This document shows positions 15,802-24,780 of a stretch of 64,000 nt of DNA, piece by piece. The stretch is from Xaviernesmea rhizosphaerae. Lineage in GTDB: Bacteria > Pseudomonadota > Alphaproteobacteria > Rhizobiales > Rhizobiaceae. The notes beneath the pieces were generated by a model. That model was not told the DNA's origin. It was given only the letters and a program-made list of their open reading frames with translations, and ran no database searches. The stretch lies in NCBI RefSeq assembly GCF_001938945.1, contig NZ_MKIO01000048.1:80903-144902 (forward strand), read 5' to 3'. Position 1 is the first letter of the stretch, and each line of letters starts with the position of its first letter. The position numbers and the translations under genes were made by a program.

Positions 15802-18800
15802 TCATTCCGCCGCCAGCCTTGGATGGGCGACGACCTGACCGCCGCGCGGCAGGACGCGGCCTTCCAGGCGATCGATCCGTTCCTGCATCGCCTCGATCTG
15901 GCGCTCCTGATCGCCGAGCTTCTCCGTGAGATCGGCATTGGCCAGCGGCTCGATTTCCTGCTCCTTGGCGCCGAAGAAGCGGCCGAAGAGACGGCCGAGC
16001 AGGCGCGACAGGTCGTCCATGATCAGGAAGAACGAGGGCACCACCACCAGCGACAGGACGGTGGAGACGATGATGCCGCCGATCACCGCAATCGCCATCG
16101 GCGCGCGGAATGAGCCGCCTTCGCCGACGCCGAGCGCCGAGGGCAGCATGCCCGCCGACATGGCGATCGAGGTCATGATGATCGGGCGGGCGCGCTTGCG
16201 GCCGGCCTCGATCATCGCTTCGACCCGTTCCATGCCGTGGCGCTTCATCTCGATGGCGAAATCGACCAGCAGGATGGCGTTCTTGGTGACGATGCCCATC
16301 AGCATGAGAATACCGATCAGCACCGGCATGGACATCGCATTCTGGGTGACGATCAGGCCCACGGCCACGCCGCCAATGGCGAGCGGCAGCGAGAACAGGA
16401 TGGTGAAGGGCTGGATCACGTCCTTGAACAGGAGGATCAGCACCACCAGCACCAGCATCAGGCCGAGCAGCATGGCGTTGCCGAAGCCGCGTTGCATTTC
16501 TGCCTGCACCTCGGCATCGCCGGCCTCCTGGAAGCGCACGCCATGTGGAAGCTCCGTCTCGGCGGCCACCTGCTTGAAACGGTCAGAGGCCGTGTTCAGC
16601 GCGACGCCGATCGGCAGGTCGGCGCCCAGCGTCACCACGCGGCTGCGGTCGTAACGCTTGATCGAGCTCGGACCTTCCGAATAGCTGATATCGGCCAGCG
16701 CCGAGATCGGCACCAGGGCGCCGGCAGCGGTGCGGACCTTGAGATTGCGGATTGCGCCGAGATCGGTGCGCATCTGCGTATCCACCTGCACCCGGATCGG
16801 GATCTGCCGGTCGTCGAGCGAGATCTTGGTCAGCGCGGCGTCGATATCGCCGATCGTGGCGACGCGCACCACATCGGCGATCTGCTGGGTGGTCACGCCG
16901 AGGCGCGACATCTGCCCGGCGCGCGGGCGGATCTGTAGCTCCGGCCGGGGCAGGGCGCCGTCAGGGCTGACATTGGCCAGCACCGTCTCGTGGCGAAGCT
17001 TGGCTTCGAGCCGGCTCACCGCCTCGCTCAGCTCCGCATCGCCCTTGGACAGGAGGTTGAAGGACAGGTCGCGCTCACCGCGGTCATTGAGCTTCATCAC
17101 CCGGACATCGGGAATGTCCGCAAGCGCCGCATAGATCTGCTTCTCGATCTGCGCCTGCGGAATGATGCGGCCCTTGGGCGGCAGTTTGGGCAGATGCGGA
17201 CCGATCACGGGGAGGTTGCCGAGCAGATTGTTGACCAGCTTGTTGACCAGCGAATGGTCGAGCTTGTCCAGAAGCACGGTGACGGTGGCCCGGCGCAGCT
17301 CCAGATCGCCCTTCGGCGAGGCACCGCCGAGAACGAAGACGGCGTCGACGCCGTTCATGTCCTTGACGCGGTCATAGATCGCCGTGGTCGTGCGCTCGGT
17401 ATCCTCCAGCATCGCATCCGGCGGCAGCTCGACCGACAGCACGATGCGCGAGGCATCTTCCGGCGGCAGGAAGCTGCCGGGCACGGTGGACAGCAGCGCC
17501 AGCGAACCGACGAGAAAGGCAATGGCCCCGGCCAGCGTGGCATAGCGCATGTACCAGCGCCGCGTGGTGAAGCTGATCAGGCGCGTATAGCCGCGCATGA
17601 TCGGCCCGTCCTTGTCATGGTCCTCATGCCCGTCGGCGTCGCCCGAGCGCATGATATAGGCGGCCATGACAGGCGTGATCAGCCGCGCCACCATCAGCGA
17701 GAAGAACACCGAGACCGCGACTGTCAGGCCGAACTGGATGAAATACTGCCCGGGAATGCCCGGCATGAAGGACACCGGCACGAAGACGGCGATGATGGTG
17801 AAGGTGGTGGCGATCACCGCCAGGCCGATTTCGTCCGCCGCCTCGATGGCTGCGCGATAGGGCGATTTGCCCATCTTGATATGGCGGGAAATGTTCTCAA
17901 TCTCGACGATGGCGTCATCGACGAGAATGCCGGTTGCCAGCGTCAGAGCCAGAAAGGAGACCAGGTTCAGCGAGAAGCCGAGCAGGTCCATGATGTAGAA
18001 GGTGGGGATGGCGGAAAGCGGCAGGGCGGCGGCCGAGATCAGCGTGGCGCGCCAGTTGCGCAGGAAGAGCAGCACCACGGCCACGGCCAGCAGCGCACCT
18101 TCCATCAGCGTGTGCAGCGCCGCCTCGTAATTGCCATAGGTGAAATAGACCGAGTCGTTGACGAGCTTGATGTCGACCTCGGGGTTCTCGCTGCGCACCT
18201 TGGTCAGGATCTTGGCCACGGTTTCCGCCACGGTCACTTCGCTGGCGCCCTTGGAGCGGAACACGGCGAAGGTGACGACCGGCACGCCGTCGAAGCGGGA
18301 GAAGCTCTTCGGTTCCTGATAGGTGTCGGTGACGGTGCCGAGATCGGTCAGCCGCACGAAGCGGCCATTGGGCAGGGCGATCATGCTGGACGCCAGGGCC
18401 TGGACCGAGCGCGTATCGCCCAGCGTGCGGATCGCCTGTTCGGCGCCGCCGACCTGGCCGCGGCCGGAGCCGAGGTCCCGGTTGGTCTGGCGCAGCTGGG
18501 CATTGACGTCGGAGGCGGTGACGCCATAGGCGTTCAGCCGGGGCTCGTCCAGCGCCACGCGCACCTCGCGGTCCGCGCCGCCATAGCGGTCGATCTTGCC
18601 GATGCCGGGCTGGCCCTGCAGCGCGCGTTTGATCGTGTCATCGACGAACCAGGAGATTTCCTCGAGCGTCATGTTCGGCGCGGAGACGGCAAAGGTCTGG
18701 ATCGCCTGACCCTCGACATCCACCTTCGACACGATCGGCTCATCGATCGAGGCCGGCAGCGTGCCGCGAATGCGGTCGATCGCATCCTTGGTGTCCTGCA

Positions 18801-19113
18801 CCGCCTGCGGCGTCGGCACCTCCATGTTGAACTCGACCGCCGTCATGGACTGACCGTCGGAGATGGTCGAGGTCACGTGCTTGACGCCGGAAATCCCGGC
18901 GACCGCATCCTCGATCTCCTTGGTCACCTGCGCCTCCAGCTCGGAGGGCGAGGCGCCGCTCTGCGTCACCGTGATCGAGACGATCGGCACGTCGATGTTC
19001 GGAAAGCGGGTGATCGGCAGCTTGTTGAAGGACTGATAGCCCATGAAGAGCAACAGCACGAAGGCCAGGATCGGCGCGATCGGGTTGCGAATGGCCCAGG
19101 CGGAAAAGTTCAT
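15802..19113 (-). CDS. RND-family efflux pump, inner-membrane transporter
   Basis: Proton-driven exporter of the AcrB/MexB-MdtBC type, 1103 residues. It has an N-terminal membrane helix (MNFSAWAIRNPIAPILAFVL), a periplasmic porter domain, the TM4 motif LATGILVDDAIVEIEN with paired Asp, and a second repeat ending PIIMTSIAMSAGMLPSALGVGEGGSFRAPMA. It exceeds the usual ~1040 residues: after the last membrane helix there is a charged tail (KLGDQERQIEAMQERIDRLE) that looks like a coiled coil. The fusion protein gene lies just upstream. No outer-membrane factor gene is nearby, so a TolC-type partner must come from elsewhere. Substrate unknown. Confidence 0.93.
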   Translation of the reverse strand: MNFSAWAIRNPIAPILAFVLLLFMGYQSFNKLPITRFPNIDVPIVSITVTQSGASPSELEAQVTKEIEDAVAGISGVKHVTSTISDGQSMTAVEFNMEVPTPQAVQDTKDAIDRIRGTLPASIDEPIVSKVDVEGQAIQTFAVSAPNMTLEEISWFVDDTIKRALQGQPGIGKIDRYGGADREVRVALDEPRLNAYGVTASDVNAQLRQTNRDLGSGRGQVGGAEQAIRTLGDTRSVQALASSMIALPNGRFVRLTDLGTVTDTYQEPKSFSRFDGVPVVTFAVFRSKGASEVTVAETVAKILTKVRSENPEVDIKLVNDSVYFTYGNYEAALHTLMEGALLAVAVVLLFLRNWRATLISAAALPLSAIPTFYIMDLLGFSLNLVSFLALTLATGILVDDAIVEIENISRHIKMGKSPYRAAIEAADEIGLAVIATTFTIIAVFVPVSFMPGIPGQYFIQFGLTVAVSVFFSLMVARLITPVMAAYIMRSGDADGHEDHDKDGPIMRGYTRLISFTTRRWYMRYATLAGAIAFLVGSLALLSTVPGSFLPPEDASRIVLSVELPPDAMLEDTERTTTAIYDRVKDMNGVDAVFVLGGASPKGDLELRRATVTVLLDKLDHSLVNKLVNNLLGNLPVIGPHLPKLPPKGRIIPQAQIEKQIYAALADIPDVRVMKLNDRGERDLSFNLLSKGDAELSEAVSRLEAKLRHETVLANVSPDGALPRPELQIRPRAGQMSRLGVTTQQIADVVRVATIGDIDAALTKISLDDRQIPIRVQVDTQMRTDLGAIRNLKVRTAAGALVPISALADISYSEGPSSIKRYDRSRVVTLGADLPIGVALNTASDRFKQVAAETELPHGVRFQEAGDAEVQAEMQRGFGNAMLLGLMLVLVVLILLFKDVIQPFTILFSLPLAIGGVAVGLIVTQNAMSMPVLIGILMLMGIVTKNAILLVDFAIEMKRHGMERVEAMIEAGRKRARPIIMTSIAMSAGMLPSALGVGEGGSFRAPMAIAVIGGIIVSTVLSLVVVPSFFLIMDDLSRLLGRLFGRFFGAKEQEIEPLANADLTEKLGDQERQIEAMQERIDRLEGRVLPRGGQVVAHPRLAAE

Positions 19114-19147
19114 GGTCGCGCTCGCTTTGGAACGGAAAATGAAAGGG

Positions 19148-20341
19148 TCAGTTGGTCTCGGCCGGGGCCGCGATCACCGGATTGATCTTGTCGCCGTCGC
19201 GCACATAGGCACCGGCCTTGGCAACCACCTGATCGCCCGCCGCAAGGCCGGAAACGACTTCGACGCTGCCGCCATCCTGAATGCCGGTCTGGACCGGCAC
19301 CAGCTTGATCACGCCATCCACCACCTTGCGGGCAAAGCTGCCATCCGCCTTGCGGGTCACGGCCGTCAGCGGCAGGCTCAGCGCCGTCTTCTGCGCCACC
19401 GTGATCGTGGCCCCGGCATACATGCCCACGCGGGCCCTGTCGGGTTCCGGCAGGCTGATATAGGCGATGCCCAGGCGGGTCTGCGTATCGACCGTCGGCG
19501 AGAGCAGGCGGATTGTGCCGTGCAGCGTCTCGGCGCCATCGGTCAGCGCCACCTCCGCCTTCTGCCCGGGGGCCAGCCGCATCAGGTCGGTTTCCGTCAC
19601 GTCGGCCCTCAGTTCCAGCGCGCCGTCGCGCACGAGGGTGAAGAGCGGCTGTCCGGCGCCGCTGGCAATGGCACCGACCTTGGCCGTCTTGGCGGAGATC
19701 ACGCCTGATACGGGCGCCTTGACCTCGGTGCGCGACAGGCGCAGGTCCACATCATGGATCTGCGCATCCACCACGGCGATATCGGCCTTGGCCACGGAAA
19801 TCATCTGTTCGGCGGAGCTGGCGCGTGCCCGGGTGGCGGCGGCCAGAGCGTCCTGCTGTTCGCGCTGTGCGGTGGAGACGGTGCCGGAAGCCTCCAGACG
19901 CTGGGTGCGGGCTCGGGAGCGTTCGGCCTCCTCGGCATTGGCCCGCGCCTCGATCAGCTGGGCCTGATACTGGGCCAAAGACGCCTCCGCCTTCGCGCGC
20001 TGGGCCTGATACTGGCTTTTCTGCAGCAGCAGCGTGTCCTTGTCGAGCACGGCCAGCACCTGGCCGGCGGTGACCTTGTCGCCGACATCGACCCGAACCT
20101 CGGAGATCGGCAGGCCTTCCACCAGCGGCGCGGCATAGCTTTCATCCACCGGCTGGATGGTGCCGGTCGCCTTGACGCGGTCGGCCAGCGGCTTCTCGGT
20201 CACGGCGGTGACGACGATGGCGGGAAGGCGGGGCGCGACCTGCGGCGTGGCGGCCGTTTCCTCGGCCCTGGCCGCTCCCGAGAGCAGGAGCCCCAGCGCC
20301 AGCGGCGCATGCAGCCAGACGAATTTGCGATGAATGCCCAT
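19148..20341 (-). CDS. RND efflux membrane fusion (periplasmic adaptor) protein
   Basis: HlyD/AcrA-type adaptor linking the RND pump to an outer-membrane channel, 397 residues. It has a signal peptide ending near AARAEET, a lipoyl half-motif (VDVGDKVTAGQVLAVLDKDTL), a long coiled-coil hairpin (KAEASLAQYQAQLIEARANAE onward), the second lipoyl half (LRLSRTEVKAPVSGVISAKT) and beta-barrel segments. The start at 20341 (MGIHRKF) was preferred over upstream ATGs because a GGGGACGGG stretch precedes it and the signal peptide is then normally placed. The pump gene follows 34 nt downstream. Confidence 0.92.
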   Translation of the reverse strand: MGIHRKFVWLHAPLALGLLLSGAARAEETAATPQVAPRLPAIVVTAVTEKPLADRVKATGTIQPVDESYAAPLVEGLPISEVRVDVGDKVTAGQVLAVLDKDTLLLQKSQYQAQRAKAEASLAQYQAQLIEARANAEEAERSRARTQRLEASGTVSTAQREQQDALAAATRARASSAEQMISVAKADIAVVDAQIHDVDLRLSRTEVKAPVSGVISAKTAKVGAIASGAGQPLFTLVRDGALELRADVTETDLMRLAPGQKAEVALTDGAETLHGTIRLLSPTVDTQTRLGIAYISLPEPDRARVGMYAGATITVAQKTALSLPLTAVTRKADGSFARKVVDGVIKLVPVQTGIQDGGSVEVVSGLAAGDQVVAKAGAYVRDGDKINPVIAAPAETN

Positions 20342-20616
20342 GTCCCGTCCCCAGTTCATCGTCGAGTCCACGTGCCATGACGAGCCCACAAAGCCATGGC
20401 TATCCTGCCGCGCTTACGGAAACTGTCAATTGCCGGATCATTACCTTCAGGAGCCATGCAAGCTCCATGCCCATTCGCCTGCCATCCATGTCCCGGCCTT
20501 AGCCCGTGGCATGAGCACAAGACAGGATTTGCGAACACGCAAGGTCTCCGCAAGCAATAAAGAATGGTTCCTCACTATTTACATTGTTCTATCTTCGTTC
20601 GCAATCCCCGGTCCCA
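20342..20616. other. Intergenic region upstream of the efflux operon
   Basis: Holds the promoter region of the minus-strand fusion-protein/pump operon. The part around 20545-20600 is relatively A/T-rich (AATAAAGAATGG, ACTATTTACATTG). I see no gene and no convincing operator. Confidence 0.4.
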
Positions 20617-20655
20617 TAAAAATGCGCGGGCAGCCTTTTGACGTGCTGCCCGCGC
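20617..20655 (-). terminator. Terminator of the pyrimidine/ABC operon
   Basis: GCGCGGGCAGC/GCTGCCCGCGC, an 11-bp perfect stem (20624-20634 with 20645-20655). On the minus strand it is followed by ATTTTTA. It ends the long minus-strand operon that finishes with the substrate-binding protein gene. Confidence 0.85.
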
Positions 20656-20725
20656 TGGATCGGGGATCAAACGTGCCATGGGCGCACCCGGCCGGCGTTC
20701 CGGCCAGGTGCGTGATCCGGCTTGC

Positions 20726-21718
20726 TTATTTCAGCGCGGCCTCGGTGATCTCATGGGTGAAGGCGCCAGCCGGTTCCTTGGTGATCACGGGGTCCGAACC
20801 GCCCTTCAGCAGCGACTCCACCGTGCGCTTGTAGTCGGCCTCGTCGAGCGCGCCGGTGGAGCCGGCGGTCAGCTTGGCCACTTCGCTCATCATGCGCTTC
20901 TGGTGCTTTTCGGTCTGGGCGCCGGTGGCGTCGTTTTCGAGCACGATCCCGGCCGCTTCATCCGTATGCGCCTCGGCATATTTCCAGCCCTTCATCGAGG
21001 CGCGGACGAACTTGACCATCTTCTCCTTGAAGGCCGGGTCCTTCAGCTTGTCTTCCAGCACGTAGAGCCCGTCTTCCAGCGTCGCGACACCCTGGTCCTC
21101 ATATTTGAAGGTGATGAGATCCTCCGGCTTGATGCCGGCGTCGATCACCTGCCAATATTCGTTATAGGTCATGGTGGAGATGCAGGCGGCCTGCTTCTGG
21201 ATCAGCGGATCGACGTTGAAGCCCTGCTTCAGCACGGTGACGCCGTCAGGCCCGCCATTGGTCTTCAGGCCGAGATGGCTCATCCAGGACAGGAACGGAT
21301 ATTCATTGCCGAAGAACCAGACGCCGAGCGTCTTGCCCTTGAAGTCGGCTGGCGTCTTGACGCCCGATTCCTTCAGGCAGGTCAGCATCATGCCGGACTT
21401 CTTGAAGGGCTGGGCGATGTTGACCAGCGGCACGCCCTTTTCGCGCGTGGCCAGCGCCGAGGGCATCCAGTCGACGATGACATCGGCGCCGCCACCGGCA
21501 ATCACCTGCGGCGGGGCGATATCGGGGCCGCCCGGCTTGATCTCGACGTCGAGGCCTTCCGCCTCGTAATAGCCCTTCTCCTTGGCGACGTAATAGCCGG
21601 CGAACTGCGCCTGGGTCACCCATTTCAGCTGCAGGGTCACCTTGTCGGCGGCCTGGGCCTGGAGCGCCATCAGCGAGGCCGCGCCTGCCAGAAGCAGCGA
21701 TGCGATCATGCGTGTCAT
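20726..21718 (-). CDS. ABC transporter substrate-binding protein, NMT1/Thi5-like
   Basis: Periplasmic binding protein, 330 residues, with a signal peptide ending MALQAQA-ADK (about residue 22). The mature part starts VTLQLKWVTQAQFAGYYVAKEKGYYEAEGLDV, the signature of the NMT1/Thi5 family, whose members bind pyrimidine moieties. Given dihydropyrimidinase and amidohydrolase genes in the same operon, a pyrimidine (uracil, thymine or derivative) is the likely ligand; this is inference. AGGGGAA precedes the chosen ATG at 21718. It is last in the operon, unusual for a binding protein. Confidence 0.88.
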   Translation of the reverse strand: MTRMIASLLLAGAASLMALQAQAADKVTLQLKWVTQAQFAGYYVAKEKGYYEAEGLDVEIKPGGPDIAPPQVIAGGGADVIVDWMPSALATREKGVPLVNIAQPFKKSGMMLTCLKESGVKTPADFKGKTLGVWFFGNEYPFLSWMSHLGLKTNGGPDGVTVLKQGFNVDPLIQKQAACISTMTYNEYWQVIDAGIKPEDLITFKYEDQGVATLEDGLYVLEDKLKDPAFKEKMVKFVRASMKGWKYAEAHTDEAAGIVLENDATGAQTEKHQKRMMSEVAKLTAGSTGALDEADYKRTVESLLKGGSDPVITKEPAGAFTHEITEAALK

Positions 21719-21734
21719 TGTCAGTTCCCCTTGA

Positions 21735-22598
21735 TTATGTCCGCTCACCGCGAACGGACGGATGCCAGAAAGTGACGGCGCGCTCGACCAGCGCCACCGC
21801 CCCATAGAAGCCCGAGCCGGCCAGCGCGGCCACCGCGATCTCGGCCCAGACCATGTCGACATTCATGCGGCCGACTTCGGTGGAAATGCGGAAGCCCATG
21901 CCGACGATCGGGGTGCCGAAGAATTCGGCGACGATGGCGCCGATCAGCGCCAGCGTCGAATTGATCTTCAGCGCATTGAAGATGAAGGGCCAGGCGGCCG
22001 GCAGCCGCAGCTTGGTCAGCGTCTGCCACCAGCTGGCGGCATAGGTGCGCATCAGGTCCCTTTCCATGGAGGAGGCGGCCGAAAGCCCCGTCACCGTGTT
22101 CACCAGCATGGGGAAGAACGTCATGATCACCACGACGGCGACCTTGGAAGGCCAGTCGAAGCCGAACCACATGACCATGATCGGCGCGATGCCGACGACG
22201 GGCAGGGCGGAGACGAAGTTGCCGAGCGGCAGGAGCCCCTTCTGCAGGAAGGGCGAGCGGTCGATGGCGATCGCCACGACAAAGCCGAAGCCGCAGCCGA
22301 GCACATAGCCCGTCAGCACCGATTTCAGCACGGTCTGCTGGAAATCGGCCCAGAGGATCGGCAGCGAACCGATCAGCCGCGTCCAGATCATCGAGGGCGG
22401 CGGCAGGAGCACGACAGGCACCTGGAAGCCGCGCACCAGCCCTTCCCAGAGCACCAGCAGGGTGACGCCGAAGATCAGCGGCACGGCGATGTCGATCAGC
22501 CGTTTCAGGCCGCGCGAGGCCGGGCGCAGCCGCACCAGCCATTCGTTGAAGCCCCAGGCGAAGAGCCAGAAGACCAGCGCGCCGATCACAAGCGTCAT
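21735..22598 (-). CDS. ABC transporter permease (pyrimidine-type importer)
   Basis: Inner-membrane permease, 287 residues, with about six membrane helices. The ATPase-contact loop SSMERDLMRTYAASWWQTLTKL followed by LPAAWPFIFNALKI is the EAA motif of the SsuC/TauC/ThiX group. It overlaps the preceding permease gene by 4 nt, and the binding-protein gene follows at a 16-nt gap. The two different permeases probably form a heterodimer. Confidence 0.9.
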   Translation of the reverse strand: MTLVIGALVFWLFAWGFNEWLVRLRPASRGLKRLIDIAVPLIFGVTLLVLWEGLVRGFQVPVVLLPPPSMIWTRLIGSLPILWADFQQTVLKSVLTGYVLGCGFGFVVAIAIDRSPFLQKGLLPLGNFVSALPVVGIAPIMVMWFGFDWPSKVAVVVIMTFFPMLVNTVTGLSAASSMERDLMRTYAASWWQTLTKLRLPAAWPFIFNALKINSTLALIGAIVAEFFGTPIVGMGFRISTEVGRMNVDMVWAEIAVAALAGSGFYGAVALVERAVTFWHPSVRGERT

Positions 22599-23479
22599 GG
22601 CCGCGCTCCCATGCGTTTGAGCACCATGGCATGCAGCATGCCGACGACCAGCACCAGCACGGCGGCGAGCCCCGCCGCCATGAACAGCGCCGACCAGATC
22701 TGCACTGTCTGGCCATAATAGGAGCCGGCGAGCAGGCGCGCGCCAAGCCCGGCCACCGCACCGGTCGGCAGCTCGCCGACGATGGCGCCGACAAGCGAAA
22801 TGGCGATCGCCACCTTCAGCGAGGTGAAGAGATAGGGCATGGCGGCCGGCCAGCGCAGCTTGGTCAGCACCTGCGCCGCGCTGGCATCATAGGTGCGCAT
22901 CAGGTCGAGCTGGATCTGCTCGGGGCTGCGCAACCCCTTCACCATGCCGACGACGATGGGGAAGAAGGAGAGATAGGTGGAGATCAGCGCCTTGGGCAGC
23001 AGACCCGAAAGGCCGATGGCATTCAGCACCACGATGATCATCGGCGCGACCGCAAGAATCGGCACGGTCTGGCTGGCGATCACCCAGGGCATCAGCGAGC
23101 GGTCCATCGCCCGGTTGTGGACGATGCCGATGGCGAGCAGAATGCCGAGCACCGTGCCGATGGCAAAGCCGAGCAGCGTGGCCGAGAGCGTCACCCAGGC
23201 GTGATAGACAAGGCTGCGCTTGGAGGTGATCGGCTTGTTGACCGTGGTATCCCACAGCTCGGCGAAGACCTGATGCGGCGCGGGCAGCACCGGGCGCTCC
23301 TGCGCCATGGTGTTTTTCAAAAGGTCGGTCAGCGCGATGGTGGTGCCGGCGCGCGCGGCCGTGTCGCGCTCGAAGGGGGCGTTGAGCCAGGCGGCGGCGC
23401 CGTACCAGAGAACCACGATCGCGACGAGGATGGTGGCGACGGGCAGGATCTTGTCACGAAAACGCGGTGCGGTGCTCAT
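22595..23479 (-). CDS. ABC transporter permease (pyrimidine-type importer), second subunit
   Basis: Permease of 294 residues with an N-terminal membrane helix, a periplasmic loop and the EAA-loop IQLDLMRTYDASAAQVLTKL followed by RWPAAMPYLFTSLKVA. It belongs to the same group as the next gene (21735-22598). The ATG at 23479 was chosen because the upstream in-frame reading lies inside the small transporter gene. It overlaps that gene's stop by 4 nt (ATGA), showing tight coupling. Confidence 0.9.
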   Translation of the reverse strand: MSTAPRFRDKILPVATILVAIVVLWYGAAAWLNAPFERDTAARAGTTIALTDLLKNTMAQERPVLPAPHQVFAELWDTTVNKPITSKRSLVYHAWVTLSATLLGFAIGTVLGILLAIGIVHNRAMDRSLMPWVIASQTVPILAVAPMIIVVLNAIGLSGLLPKALISTYLSFFPIVVGMVKGLRSPEQIQLDLMRTYDASAAQVLTKLRWPAAMPYLFTSLKVAIAISLVGAIVGELPTGAVAGLGARLLAGSYYGQTVQIWSALFMAAGLAAVLVLVVGMLHAMVLKRMGARP

Positions 23480-23811
23480 GGCTTGCTCCCCACCGGAACG
23501 AGCATCAGCCCCATGGCGACGACGCCCAGCGCCACGCCCGCCATCTGCTGGCCGGTCATCCTCTCGCCGAAGACGAGAAAGGCGATGGCATTGATCGCCA
23601 CCAGCTGTCCGATGGCCGAAAGCGAGATGGCAAGGCCGAGCCCGCCCTCGCGCATCAGCCGGATCATCACCAGATTGCCGAGGCAATAGAGCAGCAGCGA
23701 CAAGGCCAGAAGCGGCCAGCGCTCGGAGCTGACATAGGCGCGCGAAGCGGTGGCGCCGGCAAGGAAGATCGGGATGGAGAGGAGGAGGAAGAACAGGAAG
23801 CGGCCGCTCAT
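23476..23811 (-). CDS. Small EamA/SMR-like four-helix membrane protein in the ABC operon
   Basis: A 111-residue integral membrane protein with four predicted helices. It starts MSGRFLFFLLLSIPIFLAG and has LLLYCLGNLVMIRLMREGGL and FLVFGERMTGQQMAGVALGV, typical of half-size EamA/DMT or SMR-type transporters. It would need to dimerise to transport. AGGCAGGAG precedes the ATG at 23811. It sits between the ATPase and permease genes, overlapping the latter by 4 nt, so it may assist pyrimidine or product transport. No specific function can be assigned. Confidence 0.75.
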   Translation of the reverse strand: MSGRFLFFLLLSIPIFLAGATASRAYVSSERWPLLALSLLLYCLGNLVMIRLMREGGLGLAISLSAIGQLVAINAIAFLVFGERMTGQQMAGVALGVVAMGLMLVPVGSKP

Positions 23812-23862
23812 CTCCTGCCTCCCCGGGGACAGAGTTGCGGTTGCTCGCACGGGAAAAGCTCT

Positions 23863-24669
23863 CTATTCGTCATAGCTGTGCCCCGCCCTCAAGCCGTCGC
23901 GCACCCGGCTGGCAATCTCGAGGAATTCCGGCGTCTCGCGAATGCCGAGCGGCCTTTCCTTCGGAAGCGTCGAGGTGATGACATCTGTGACCCGGCCCGG
24001 GCGCGGGCTCATCACCACGATCTTGGTGGAGAGATAGACGGCCTCGGGAATGGAATGGGTGACGAAGCAGATGGTCTTGTCGGTCTGCGCCCAGAGCTTC
24101 AGCAGTTGCTCGTTCAGATGGTCGCGCACGATCTCGTCCAGCGCGCCGAAGGGCTCGTCCATCAGGAGAAGATCGGCATCGAAGGCCAGCGCGCGGGCGA
24201 TCGAGGCGCGCTGCTGCATGCCGCCGGACAATTGCCAGGGAAATTTCCGCCCGAAGCCGGTGAGGTTGACCAGCGCCAGCACCCGCTCGATCCGCTTTTT
24301 GCGCTCCTCCTTCGGCGTGCCCATGATCTCCAGCGGCAGGGCGATGTTGTCCTCGATGGTGCGCCAGGGATAGAGCGCGGCCGCCTGGAACACATAGCCA
24401 TAGGAGCGATTCTTTCGCGCATCCTCCGGCGTCGTGCCGTTAACGGTGATGGTGCCTTCCGTGGGCCGTTCGAGATCGGCGATCACCCGCAGAAAGGTGG
24501 TCTTGCCGCAGCCTGACGGCCCGATGAAGGAGACGAAGTCGCCCTTGGCGATCTCCAGATCCACCCCCGTCAGGGCGGTCACGGGCCCGTCAGCGGTGGC
24601 AAAGGTGAGGCCGAGCTTGCGCGCGGAGACGACGGAGGCAGGCGATGGGGTCATTGCGGGCACGCTCAT
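23863..24669 (-). CDS. ABC transporter ATP-binding protein (pyrimidine-type importer)
   Basis: Cytoplasmic ATPase of the SsuB/TauB/ThiZ group, 268 residues. Walker A GPSGCGKTT, Q-loop YVFQAAALYPWRT, signature LSGGMQQRASIARAL, Walker B LLLMDEPFGALDE and H-loop CFVTHS are all present. The start is uncertain: ATG at 24669 or 24654, neither with a strong ribosome-binding site. It follows the dihydropyrimidinase gene by 111 nt. Confidence 0.92.
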   Translation of the reverse strand: MSVPAMTPSPASVVSARKLGLTFATADGPVTALTGVDLEIAKGDFVSFIGPSGCGKTTFLRVIADLERPTEGTITVNGTTPEDARKNRSYGYVFQAAALYPWRTIEDNIALPLEIMGTPKEERKKRIERVLALVNLTGFGRKFPWQLSGGMQQRASIARALAFDADLLLMDEPFGALDEIVRDHLNEQLLKLWAQTDKTICFVTHSIPEAVYLSTKIVVMSPRPGRVTDVITSTLPKERPLGIRETPEFLEIASRVRDGLRAGHSYDE

Positions 24670-24780
24670 CGGACAACCGGGAAAAAGTGCGCCCAGAGGG
24701 GTCCGGGCGCAATGCGGATCGGAGCTTTGGGGGCAAAATTGGTGTGGACGCGGCACATCAGCCGCGCCCGCGCCTGTTGC

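Noticed and set aside
15926..19185. Long plus-strand frames opposite the RND pump and fusion protein
   Set aside because: High-GC antisense shadows rich in Arg, Gly and His; the minus-strand proteins have full domain support.
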